From Chara braunii (Eukaryota > Streptophyta > Charophyceae > Charales > Characeae), in the NCBI GenBank assembly GCA_003427395.1, contig BFEA01000180.1, positions 1,995,049 to 2,035,765 of the forward strand: 40,717 nt of DNA, read 5' to 3'. Made by a program: the position numbers and the translations under genes. Shown piece by piece: positions 29,292 through 38,345 of this stretch (within the stretch, counting starts at the first letter, position 1; each line of letters begins with the position of its first letter). Below the pieces are notes generated by a model. It saw only the letters and a program-made list of their open reading frames with translations. It searched no databases and had not been told where the DNA came from.

Positions 29292-30479
29292 TCATGCTAA
29301 ATTAGCCTCTTGCCTTACCATTTCCCTCAGAGGCTCTGCAAGAGTAGCAAAATGAGGAATAAAAATCCTCCAGAATTCACAGACGCCCAAGAAGCTTCTG
29401 ACATCTGTCACTCTCTTGAGTGACAGAGGTAAGTTTAAGATCTTGTCTATCTTCTTGGGGTCAGGGCTCCTACCCTTGGAGAGGCATCTGAAGCCCAAGA
29501 TGATTACTTCGGGCTTGAAGAGAAGGGAATTTAGTCCGCTGGCAGTTAGATTGTATTTTTGAAGTCTCTCTAGGACCATTTTTACTTCTTCAGCATATTC
29601 CCAGACAAACTTCCTGACTCCTCCCACGACCAAAGTTTCATCCCTTACCAGGGGTCCTTTTACAGGATTGTCATCAATATAGGGGCTGGTTATTTCAGGA
29701 GAAATGTCTTGCATGACTTGGATCATATCCCTTTGAACCACTGTCACACCATTAGTCCAACCCTGAGGCACGACACACATCTGAATGAGCCCTCTTGGCA
29801 TGTGCATGGCCGTCATTGGTCGGCTAGTGGAATCAATGGGAAACTGATCATAGCCAGAATACAAATCAACTAGAGAATAAACACATCAACCAACAAAAAA
29901 TTCAGAGAGGATATCAGCAATAAGAAGACTACCTGCATCACGTACCGTCACAAAATTGAGCTTCTGAAGATTCTGAATCCATCTCAGTCCGCTCCCTGGT
30001 TTCCAGAAACAGAACTAGTGGTTAACATACGGTCCATCAGCAGTTTCAGCAACATTAGATGCAATCTTCTTGTCAAGATACTTCACAACTTATGCTTCTT
30101 CTTTAAGGGCATACTTGGTTGGCCTATCATTCCATGGAACATGATCAACTGTCCAAATTTTGACCATCTTGATCATATCCACGTCCAACCGCCCTCTCTC
30201 TTCATCATTAAAGGAGAATGCACCAGAGAGTTCCTGACACATCTTGAAGATATATTATTTCTCTTTAGGCAGGATAAACTGATCCGAGCCTATCTTCATT
30301 GTGTCAAATCTCTCTTTGGTGACTCTATTCCCCAACTTTGCAGACTCTCTCAATGTTTTTATCATCTCCCTCTCCTTTTTCAATGCTGCATCATAATCCT
30401 TCTCTACTAGGACTGCCACCGTGTTCTTTTTTACCCCCTTAGGTTTATATTTGTTTTTTGATCCAATGACTATTTTCCT
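29292..30479 (-). pseudogene. pol: Reverse transcriptase of element 3, multiple in-frame stops
   Basis: The frame opens near 30479 after the linker ORF and reads KNTVAVLVEKDYDAALKKER, then WTVDHVPWNDRP, LRWIQNLQKLNFVTVRDAG, SLVDLYSGYDQFPIDS, VVPQGWTNGV, the catalytic YIDD box with PVKGP, KFVWEYAEEV, and VTDVRSFLGVCEFWRIFIPHF. This is the conserved palm-thumb order of Ty3/gypsy RT. In-frame stops: TAA 30257-30255, TAA 30092-30090, TAG 30017-30015 (conserved NHW position), TGA 29888-29886, TGA 29294-29292. The YxDD catalytic Asp pair is intact. No indel breaks the frame. Confidence 0.88.
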
Positions 30480-30673
30480 AAAAAATTGTGAGTTGATGCA
30501 AATTTTAGTTCCATCTTTCCACCTTTAGCAGTCTCTACAGCTTTCTTGAATGCTTCAATTTGCCCATCCTCATCCTCAAGTTTACCAAGGGCTTTTATTA
30601 TTTTCGAAACTTGATTAATGCCCACTGAGATCTCTTCTTTTGCTTCTTGTTTTCCTTCTTCTTTTAGTTTCAT
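30470..30673 (-). pseudogene. Lys/Glu-rich linker between protease and RT
   Basis: A 67-codon frame, also open some way upstream (reading into RREESAERV), of highly charged helical sequence (MKLKEEGKQEAKEE ... QIEAFKKAVETAKGG). It is in a different frame from the protease before it and the RT after it, so two shifts of frame bracket it. It probably belonged to the gag-pol polyprotein. Confidence 0.45.
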
Positions 30674-30731
30674 AACCCTTTCAGCAGACTCTTCTCTTCT
30701 GATGGAATTAGCAGATAATTGATGCTTGAAA

Positions 30732-31328
30732 TCACTTTTTTGTGCAGACCATAAATGTTTGCTCCTGAGCAGTCTCAGGATCTTTTAGGCCGATCCAAGA
30801 TGACCCCTCATGGCTGAAAAATTGGACCGTCTCCATCCTATGCAAGAATGGAGTCCCCAAAATGCAGTCATGGTCCAGATCCGACACTACAAAACCCAGC
30901 AATTCCACAGTCATTGTCCCAACTCTGATAGGCAGATTATGAACAAATTCTGCCACGAACAGCTCTCCTGCAATATTGCTCAGTACATTTTGCGCAGGCC
31001 TATCAATAGTTAAATTACAAGCCTCCATTGTTCTTCGTGAAAGGAGTATCATCTTTGTCCAAGAGTCCACTAGGGCTAGAATCTTCACTTGATTAATACG
31101 AATTGTAAGGTGCCTACATCCCATGGTTGCAAATCTCATCTTTCAACCTGGCAGTGACTTGTTCACCTGGTTCGGAAAGACTGATCCCAAGTAATTAACT
31201 TCCAATTTTTTCTTCTTACTCAACTTTTTCAACTCTTCTCTCAGTTTGGGTAATAGAGTCATTGCTTCCTTGAAGGACAATGCCACTTCCGTCTCTTCCA
31301 GAATTTTAGTAATTACATCAGAAATCAT
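30732..31328 (-). pseudogene. pol: Retropepsin-like protease of element 3 with altered catalytic triad
   Basis: The frame holds a helical charged stretch (31328-31146), a TGA at 31145-31143, then CRHLTIRINQVKILALVDSW, TKMILLSRR, and later VSDLDHDCILGTPFLHRM. The layout matches an aspartic retropepsin, whose flap end ILGxPFL is clear. The catalytic D-[ST]-G is DSW here, with Gly replaced by Trp, which should abolish activity because Gly is required for the fireman's-grip geometry. The ORF ends at a TGA (30734-30732) after a run of six A bases. In the family the enzyme cleaves the gag-pol polyprotein. Confidence 0.75.
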
Positions 31329-31480
31329 TGTTCCATCATCCTAGTCGCTCTTGAGAATAAATTTTCTCTTTCTTCATTGTTCATTTTTTCTATGTGAAAG
31401 TTCCGGTTCTGGGTCATCAAGGATATTAATCAGTGACTCCCCAACCTTCCTCATTTTTTTTTCCTCTATCATTTGAGGCG

Positions 31481-33007
31481 TCATATGAGGGTTTGAAGGT
31501 TTCTCACTTCGCCAAGCCTGAGACTAGGTTCCATGACGAATTCTGAGGGTAAATCACCATGGAACGACATCATGTTAGCCAGGAAGCGAGCCATTTCGTT
31601 GGAAGAGGACTCTACTAAATCAGAAGGATTCTGAGTAGTAAAATTCTCTCCCAATGGAGACTCACTTGTAGGTGTCTCGCTAGACACACACTCTGTCAAT
31701 GTTAAGGATTGCAGAAACAACCCAATCGTGGTATAAGGGTCACTTGTTTCCTGTATTAGTTCATTAGGCAGCTCATCAGGGAGAAAGTGAACATTCACAT
31801 TAGTTTTTCTCTTCTTCTTCGTTTTCATTTTTTCATCATATTTAAGAACAAGAAGTCTCATACCTTCTGGATGTCTGGGGTCCAACTTATTCCATGAACT
31901 ATCACAGACATGTTTCATTGCATCCTTCTTTGTCACCCCACTCCTTACATCCTCCTCAAGAGGCTTGCAATAGGTGGTAGTATGAACCCCTTCACCACAA
32001 TAGTAGCAGATAAAACTCCTCTTAGGACGCTCATCATATTTTCTTCTTTCTTTGTTTCTTTTGTCACCATTTTTTTTATTTTTTTTAGATCTGGAAGAAT
32101 CTCCCTTCTTACCATAGGCTTTATGATTATCATCATCATCATCATCCTTGTCACTTTCAGCTCTCTTCTTCCCTCTGTCATTCACAGCATGAGTTGCAGA
32201 CCTTGCAGACATAAAGTTAGCCATCACTTTCTGAAGAATATTCTCAGCACTCAGATTATTTCCTCTGTTCATACTATTCTCAATCTCCCAGTCTTTAGCC
32301 AAAGTGTTGATCTGGTCTAGTGACCATTTTTTATGAGAAACTGTAGGTATAGTTCTTATAATTGCAACCATTTCATCCCATCTGAGAGGGTAGTTTTGAG
32401 CTTGATTGAGAACTGTCTGTCTTTCAGTGTCAGTAAAATTTGTCAAAAATATATGGCGTCTCTGAGCTTCGTCCAAATATGAAATTTTTCTTGATGTTCG
32501 GATAAAGGTCAGAAGAAAAACATTGAAAGTGTCATACTTAGCTCTTCGGATGTTGAGTAAATCCTTGGTTGTAGTTGGGACTAATTCCTTCTCAATTTTT
32601 TTTTCCATTCTTTCTTTAACCTCTTTCCATGTAGTGTCACCTTTCATTAGTTTCTGAACAGCCAATCTTAAGTCAGTATCACAGTAAGATAGAAGGTGCT
32701 TAAGCCGTTGCTTATCTGTCCAGCCATAACTGAGACCAAATAATTCATACTCGTCCAGGAAATCATTCACTTGGGGCCCTCTGAAACATGGAATTTTCTC
32801 ATCTGGCCTCTTTGCTCTTGCAATGTCTGACCCTCCTTTGATTGTGTCGACTCTCTCAACCAATTCCCATATAACCCCAACCAAGGCCTCTTCATTGGTT
32901 CCTGCAGAAGAACTCGGTCTACCTCGCCCTGCCATTTTGACCATAGATTTCCCTGGATATTCTCTTCTCTTTCTGTCACTCTTGTCCTCTTCTTCCTTGC
33001 CATTCAA
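31481..33007 (-). CDS. gag: Gag polyprotein of element 3
   Basis: An intact 508-residue frame. Residues 60-250 form the helical gag core: EKIPCFRGPQVNDFLDEYEL, then KHLLSYCDTDLRLAVQKL, and IFLTNFTDTERQTVLNQAQN near 195-215. A run of Asp (DKDDDDDDNHK) near 285 and Lys-rich segments precede one CCHC zinc knuckle CYYCGEGVHTTTYC (C-X2-C-X4-H-X4-C, about residues 331-345). The C-terminal 150 residues are acidic and Ser/Thr-rich. The core resembles the element 2 gag in order and in the NFTD.E motif. It makes the particle that packages element RNA. A possible upstream ATG is not needed: this start is followed by a very basic segment. It is the longest undamaged frame of the element while pol is full of stops. 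Confidence 0.88.
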   Translation of the reverse strand: MNGKEEEDKSDRKRREYPGKSMVKMAGRGRPSSSAGTNEEALVGVIWELVERVDTIKGGSDIARAKRPDEKIPCFRGPQVNDFLDEYELFGLSYGWTDKQRLKHLLSYCDTDLRLAVQKLMKGDTTWKEVKERMEKKIEKELVPTTTKDLLNIRRAKYDTFNVFLLTFIRTSRKISYLDEAQRRHIFLTNFTDTERQTVLNQAQNYPLRWDEMVAIIRTIPTVSHKKWSLDQINTLAKDWEIENSMNRGNNLSAENILQKVMANFMSARSATHAVNDRGKKRAESDKDDDDDDNHKAYGKKGDSSRSKKNKKNGDKRNKERRKYDERPKRSFICYYCGEGVHTTTYCKPLEEDVRSGVTKKDAMKHVCDSSWNKLDPRHPEGMRLLVLKYDEKMKTKKKRKTNVNVHFLPDELPNELIQETSDPYTTIGLFLQSLTLTECVSSETPTSESPLGENFTTQNPSDLVESSSNEMARFLANMMSFHGDLPSEFVMEPSLRLGEVRNLQTLI

Positions 33008-33330
33008 TCTCGCACTCTTCTAGCAAGGGATACAGGCTCGTTTCTCTCTTCTCTTGTCTGTTCTATCCCTTGAGCACTTTGTACATATGGAGTATATGCA
33101 ATAATGGATTGGGTAGTGATCAAGAGCTATGCAATTCTTCTCAGTCTTCCAATGTAATCTTCAATCAATTATCTTTCATCATGCCTACTGAATCTTCTAG
33201 TATATCATTTTATAGTACCCCGAATCATAAAATATCGCGTCAGGTCCATAATCTCATAATCAAATTGCATTGCTTACGGCCCGCTGTTGATCCTCCTTGC
33301 AAGAGAGACTCGTTCCCGAGAAGTGTGGTA

Positions 33331-33564
33331 TTACACTTTCTCAGCAGTTCTCACTTTCACCACCTTTAATAAATAATTTATCTCAGTCTGATCAGTAACA
33401 ATTCTCAAGGCAGAATCTCTCATTCGGTCAAAGAAAGACTGCAAAAACTCAAGTTCATCCAGGGTAGAGAGGTTCCTGTCAGAGATCCGAAGAGTCCCTT
33501 CTACCTTGACTGTTTTACCTTCCAACACAACACCTAGTGTCAGTTGTTCAGTCAAGCTGGGCAT
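33331..33564 (-). CDS. Small ORF overlapping the end of accessory gene P4
   Basis: A 77-codon frame whose ATG lies inside the last codons of P4 (13-nt overlap, different frame). It could be the C-terminal continuation of P4 after a frameshift, or a separate small protein. It reads VVLEGKTVKVEGTLRISDRN and FLQSFFDRMRDSALRIVTDQ, which looks like folded protein; no family is recognised. It sits 320 bp before the gag start. Confidence 0.4.
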   Translation of the reverse strand: MPSLTEQLTLGVVLEGKTVKVEGTLRISDRNLSTLDELEFLQSFFDRMRDSALRIVTDQTEINYLLKVVKVRTAEKV

Positions 33565-34139
33565 TGGTAGTCATCATAGGCAATATCTGAAAGGTAGAGC
33601 TCAGGTTGGACATAATCAGGGATTTCGAATCTGTGTTCAAAGGTGATAAAAAGTAGGAATTTTATCATCACAGTGGAGTCTTTTTCCCTTGCTTTACCAA
33701 TCTCAGCAATAGCTTCTAGCAGAGGCATCCAATCTTTCATGTTTTCAAATCCCTTAGCAATTGAGAACTCAGGGAGCCTCTCAAATTCTCTTACTCCCAC
33801 TCCCCAAGTTACTTTCCTTTTTAGTTTCTCTAGCCACTCTTTTGTCCGCTCAAGGCTGATGTACGCCCCTTTTAAATATTCCAAGTAGTCAACCTCCTCC
33901 TCCAGACTGTTAGAGGAGTAAACCCTCACATCCAAACTGTCAGAGTTCAGGAACTTGACCACCGGAATATAAAATACTATATGTCCTTCTCCACAAATCT
34001 CATGCCTCAAAATTATAAAGGGATCATCATGACTAATCACCTCATAAAGTTTGCCCCTCACAGTAGTTATCCTAGCTACTGAGAGTATTTTTTTGGGGCT
34101 CTCTTCACTTTCCATGCAAACTTTATCATGGCAAACCAA
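33552..34139 (-). CDS. Accessory protein P4 in the element 3 leader, PC4-like (weak)
   Basis: An open 195-residue frame between primer site and gag. A beta-rich stretch FYIPVVKFLNSDSLDVRVYS is followed by YLKGAYISLERTKEWLEKLK. F...(8-9)..DVRxY, then KGxxISL and an amphipathic helix, is the layout of PC4/Sub1 ssDNA-binding domains, in which the DIR strand and KGISL turn are hallmarks. The match is by eye and weak. Further on, KVTWG ... DWMPLLEAI and QPELYLSDIAYDDY align with P1 (QWK ... YWGGLVDLA, QPYLPTLWEEF) and P2 (KVEWG ... NWLPIINIV). Four related units are thus present. It may help nucleic-acid handling in the particle; that is inference. The end overlaps a further frame (33331-33564). 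Confidence 0.55.
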   Translation of the reverse strand: MVCHDKVCMESEESPKKILSVARITTVRGKLYEVISHDDPFIILRHEICGEGHIVFYIPVVKFLNSDSLDVRVYSSNSLEEEVDYLEYLKGAYISLERTKEWLEKLKRKVTWGVGVREFERLPEFSIAKGFENMKDWMPLLEAIAEIGKAREKDSTVMIKFLLFITFEHRFEIPDYVQPELYLSDIAYDDYQCPA

Positions 34140-34420
34140 TTGTCTCTCGATGGACTGATATCAGGTAAGGGAGGAGCTGGGAGTCCATCAAAGACAGTAA
34201 ATCGAGGAGATTTAGTGAAACATTTGTTTTCTCTCTAAAGCCTCTCTTTCTCTTTCAGTACGACTTCTTTAGCAAATCCCCCGCACCTCCCATACACATC
34301 ATCATCACTTCTTTCTTTTGGGACATAGACTCTCACATCATACACATCCAGATCCGTGAAATAGAATGTCAGTACATAGAGTGTTCAGTGATTCTAGGAG
34401 ACACTCAACTTCCTCTTGAC
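34076..34420 (-). pseudogene. Accessory unit P3, degenerate
   Basis: Two pieces in different frames: YVLTFYFTDLDVYDVRVYVP followed by KRK (34390-34310 region), and later PAPPLPDISPSRDNWFAMIK (34180-34120 region), ending at TAG 34078-34076 inside the start of P4. The pieces match the DVRxY strand and the PPxP...NWxxxI segment of the family in the right order and spacing. No recognisable helix segment remains between them. Confidence 0.5.
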
Positions 34421-34482
34421 TTGGGCCTCAACCTCTGCCGAATTTCTGCCTTCTCTGTCTGATTTCTTCTGCTGTAATCTCT

Positions 34483-34896
34483 TTAGTTCTCATGACCACC
34501 GTTTCTTTTCTCCCTTGTCAATACTATGTTGATTATCGGTAGCCAATTAGTGCCATCACAATAACTATTAGGTATAGGAGGGATCGGAACAGTCTCATAT
34601 GACAATAGCATAAAACCCCATTCCACTTTCTTCTTTTGCCTAATTAAATCTGCCTTTTCATCATATAAAGACTGGATTGCAATTTTTCATAGCAAGTTGA
34701 AGGTTTCACCATCGTCACAGTCTCCCTTCTTGACATAGGGACGGATATCATAAATGTCTTCCTCTAAAAAGCGAGCGAGCACTACACTGATGGCCGAATT
34801 GCCAGAACGGTAGACCCAATAATGTTTATACTGATAGGGAAATATTCCTTCAGTAGTTACTTTCGAAAGCTCCCTCAATGCATCTGAAGTTAGCAT
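34483..34896 (-). pseudogene. Accessory unit P2, broken by a stop and frameshift
   Basis: The N-terminal frame (34896-34687, 69 codons) includes GIFPYQYKHYWVYRSGNSAI and FLEEDIYDIRPYVKKGD, closely parallel to P1 (SFPYRYVRID... DLRIFLKKGN). After the stop, a shifted frame continues LYDEKADLIRQKKKVEWGF and PIPPIPNSYCDGTNWLPIIN, parallel to P4 and P1, until TAA at 34485-34483. It is therefore a complete but disabled unit of the family. Confidence 0.55.
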
Positions 34897-35198
34897 TTTT
34901 GATGAAATCCCCGGGCTCTTTATTCTTCTTTTCCCTTCTCAGTGTTCAAAGGACATCATAGGCTCATGAGGCATACCTGAATTCAAGTCTGATTCTCTTT
35001 GTCAATAATATCAATCTCCTTCTCCGGTCCAGTGTGGTACCTCACACAAGGAAGAAATGAGACGCAGTTAGCAACAGTGATTATCAAGAGAATCGAGACT
35101 CAATGAAAATAATAAAATTAATATGAAGCTCATAATATTGTCAACAGTTCTCACACCCTAATCAAAACTCAAAGATGATGATGACCCAGGTTCCTTCC

Positions 35199-35222
35199 GG
35201 ACATGAAAATTTTTTCATGTCC
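35199..35222 (-). promoter_or_regulatory. Hairpin abutting the primer-binding site, element 3
   Basis: Perfect 11-bp arms GGACATGAAAA / TTTTCATGTCC with a 2-nt loop, extendable by CCGG/CCGG with one bulge. The stem overlaps the GGG end of the primer site, as in element 2 although the stem sequences differ. A self-complementary leader hairpin may affect primer annealing or RNA dimerisation (inference). Confidence 0.7.
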
Positions 35223-35236
35223 CGGCAACGGCGCAA
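35221..35236 (-). promoter_or_regulatory. Primer-binding site, tRNA-Asp type, element 3
   Basis: On the minus strand this reads TTGCGCCGTTGCCGGG: 15 of 16 positions match the complement of a tRNA-Asp 3' end (TGGCGCCGTTGCCGGG). It lies four bases inside the LTR end ...GTGCGACA (35241). It sets element orientation and marks the right direct repeat as the 5' LTR. Confidence 0.75.
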
Positions 35237-35730
35237 TTTTTGTCGCACTTTTTCCAGTCGGGCTACTTCGGGCGACCGGAAAGGCTACAGGCTGTCACGC
35301 AGGATTTTGTGTGCGGTTGCAATAAATAAAATAAATTAAATAATGCAAATCCCTTCCTGTTGTGTGCGTCCGGCTTCGAGCGAGACCCTTCAATTGCGGT
35401 CTTCGCCGGTCCCCGGTCTTAGGCATCTTTTATTTTAATTCGGAACAACAGAGAATCATGCAAATAGTAATAATCATAAAAATTGTGGAATGTTAAGCAT
35501 GCATCAATTACATCAATCTGATTTTGAGAACTGTAACAGAATCATTCACGATATCAATCATCAAACGAGAACAATGCAAGAAGCAAGATTGACTGACTCG
35601 AACAATGACAGGATCAAATGAATGAGCGAAGAATGAGAACTCATAATAGTCTCAGAAAGTACACGTAGAAGAGAGCATGGCCAGCAGCAATCAGGAGTCC
35701 TCACTCATCCCTCTGAACTTCACTATTTTC

Positions 35731-36369
35731 TCACTTTGTTGTTCGTCGTCTGGGTTTCTTGTCATGTCTCCGTGCTCTCTGAGGTTGTGGCTTCTGAATG
35801 TATAGCCACCTGAAACCTACTAGTTCCAAACATTTTCATCCAAGTCCCATGATACAGAAGTCAGGCATGGCACAAATTCCTCCCATAGTGTAGGGAGATA
35901 TGGCTGAGAGAAAACGCCCCTCCTGAGATGCGGAAACTGAGAGGGCTCGGTCTCTGCCTCATAGTCGATCACTGTCGGCGGCCAAGTCCACCAATCCACC
36001 CCAATAGGAGCCGTCAGTAAGATAGTAGGGAACCGGAGGCTTGGGATAGTCACTGAAAAACTTAGGACTAAAGCTATAGACTAGTTTTGTGTTCCCCTGG
36101 AGTCTCTCAATTTTCCACTGCACATACCCGTCCGCTGCTGCCCACACTGCATCAGAATGAGGGTGAGTCTCGTTCCCCTTTTTCAGGAAGATCCGTAGGT
36201 CACTGATTGTACCTTCAGCGAACTCAGTGAGCGCGATAAAGATGGACAGGTCTTCTCGCTTGAACCCATCAATCCTGACGTACCTGTAGGGGAAGCTCTC
36301 CCTGGCAGCAATCAGATTGAGACTGTCAAGGACCGACTGGTCAACTCTGATGGGATTGATCTCTCTCAT
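35731..36369 (-). pseudogene. LTR-borne accessory gene P1, right copy, frameshifted C-terminus
   Basis: The N-terminal 136 codons are open (36369-35959): MREINPIRVDQSVLDSLNLI, then FPYRYVRIDGFKREDLSIFI, TISDLRIFLKKGNE, and PPVPYYLTDGSYWGGLVDLA. A net 14-bp deletion (GTCGGCGGCC against GTCGGTGATATGTACCTCTTGG in the left copy, near 35979) moves the rest to another frame (36053-35820). So the right copy is intact where the left is broken and vice versa. The ATG is conserved in both. The unit shares its order of blocks with P2-P4. As part of the 5' LTR it lies upstream of the primer site, so it would be expressed only if transcription starts beyond it. Confidence 0.6.
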
Positions 36370-36575
36370 GTGTTTGGTAAATAGTTACTCCCAGATAGGG
36401 AGAAAATTGATTGTGCTTGAATGACAAATGTCCGCTGTTTGAATGTCTTTTGAGTGTCATTCTGAATGTCGTTTCTGGTTGCAGTTTCAGATTGCTGTTT
36501 CGAACTGTTGTTTCAGATTGCTGTTTCCAACTGCTGTTTCCAAGTGCTGTTTCCGGAATGCTGTGTCTGAATGTT

Positions 36576-36860
36576 GAGTCTGAGTACTGATCTGAGTATT
36601 GTTCAGAGTACGGTCCTGAGTACTGAGTCTGAGTACTTATCTGAATACGGTCCTGAGTACTGAGTCTGAGTACTGATCCGAATACGGTTCTGAGTACTGG
36701 GTCTGAGTATTGATCTGAATACAGTCCTCCTAAGTACTGAGTCTGAGTACTGCTCTGAATACGGTCCTTAGTACTCAGTTTGATAATCCGAGTCCAAGTT
36801 CTGTTATCTGAGTCAGAGTTCGGTAATCTGAGTTTGAGTTCGGTTATCTGAGTGCCTTGT
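36576..36860. repeat. 37-bp minisatellite in the LTR, right copy
   Basis: Units begin at 36576, 36625, 36662, 36699 and 36739 (one 3-bp insertion, CTC), then shorter ATCTGAGT repeats. It corresponds to 17964-18245. Confidence 0.9.
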
Positions 36861-38336
36861 TCGAACACTGTTTGAACGTTAACTTTTTATTGTTCAACCT
36901 TTGTCCTTGATTGCTCGACCGTTTCTAACCAAGAGCATGTACTGTGCGGTTTCTCATCCGACCCTTAAAAATAGATAGTATACTCGATAACACTATGTCC
37001 TCTCTCTAATTCCAACGCATGATCTCTCATCATCTCGACTTGGGATTGTGAGACTCTGGTAGGACCCTCTTCCCAGCCTTCTATTTTGCCTCGATGTAGC
37101 GAATAAGTAACTCTCACCATGACACTCTCAGTCTCCCTGCTGGGACACATTGCATCAGACCTCGGATACAAAGATGAGAAGTTCGCTTCCATTTTGCCGA
37201 CAGTCGGTGGGGTTAGCGAGGTATTTCCTTTGTGATTAGAACACTTGACATATATGGCCGAGAGGAGGGACCGACAACCGATCTGATTCACATAGCTTTT
37301 CAGCACGTGATGCCCTTCAAGAGTCCTTAACAATCTGATCAGTCAATTATTATTTTTCGTAAGACCAGATAGGACAGTATCGATCGGAATGTAACGATAG
37401 CACTCCATTAGTTTTCACGGTTTGTGACAGCAAAACACGTTCAAGGAGAGTTTGATTCGTTCTCGTGAATGGTAATGCTTGTGTCTGCGTTGGTCTGGTT
37501 GGGTCTGTTTTGGGTTTGCTTCATTCTGGCTTGAGTGGCCTGGGTCTGGTATGTCCAAATAACGTCTGAGTTCACCCAAATTCGCTTGTCATAAGTCGGA
37601 CTGAATCCGCATAATTAAGTCCACAAAACTAAGCTTAGATCTGTAGGGTCTGGTTTAAGAAGCTCATCTTGCAGGACAGCCTCTCTGAGTCAGATACGTT
37701 AGTACTAAGTTCGTCTATTAGTCGCGTGCGACACAACAGGAACAGACTACTGAATTACGGTGTGAGACTCACTCACACATTATTCACAGCGGTGCAACAC
37801 AATCGATTAGGAAATATGTTGTCCCCTTCCTTTCCAATCGGCCCACGCCAGGCGGACAGAATGACTGACCTGAGCAAAGACTGGGTGCAACTCAGTCTCG
37901 GTCTAGGAGAAATTTAGCCACTAAGTAGGTAATCCTTTTCAGAACTTCTCGTTTTCTGCCCAACGGATCATATAGTCAAGTCATTTTGCTCATCTCCCCA
38001 TTTCCCATAGATATCTCGCTTCCAAAGCAAACGCACCCAATCAGAGTTAGCCATTCTTAGCAACCGACGCTTCATTAGCCTACATGCCAACTTTGGTAAA
38101 ACTAGTATTGTCCCACTCTTTTATGGGCAAATGCGTAGACACTTAATCAAAGGAAAACGATGACTTTTTACTTTCATGCTTAGAGGAACGAAATAGGCCC
38201 AATCAAAACACGAGAAACTTCGTCATCCAAGTCAAAACTCCTATTGTGATTATCCGCAACAACTTGCATGTTGTTACGACGCCCCGCTTTAGCAAGGCCC
38301 AAAATTTAACAACCTCCTTTGTATTTACCCTGCACC
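36861..38336. other. LTR interior, right copy, no gene recognised
   Basis: Matches 18246-19690 of the left copy. It differs by a 26-bp insertion near 38010 (ATAGATATCTCGCTTCCAAA region) and is otherwise increasingly similar towards its right end. Confidence 0.4.
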
Positions 38337-38345
38337 TATAAATAG
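38337..38345 (+). promoter_or_regulatory. TATA box on the + strand inside the right LTR
   Basis: TATAAATAG, identical in context to 19695, again followed by AAGAG and GTAAGT about 90 bp downstream. Confidence 0.5.

Noticed and set aside
27192-30479. Reassigned stop codons (for example TGA as Trp or TAA as Gln)
   Set aside because: All three stops appear at positions that suggest different residues (Trp by both TGA and TAG, Arg by TGA, Gln by TAA), while gag and P4 end normally; mutational decay is simpler.
30725-30745. Programmed -1 frameshift at the A6 run before the protease stop
   Set aside because: A -1 slip at A-AAA-AAG leads into a frame that stops soon after; the linker ORF is in the +1 frame, so a plain indel is more likely.
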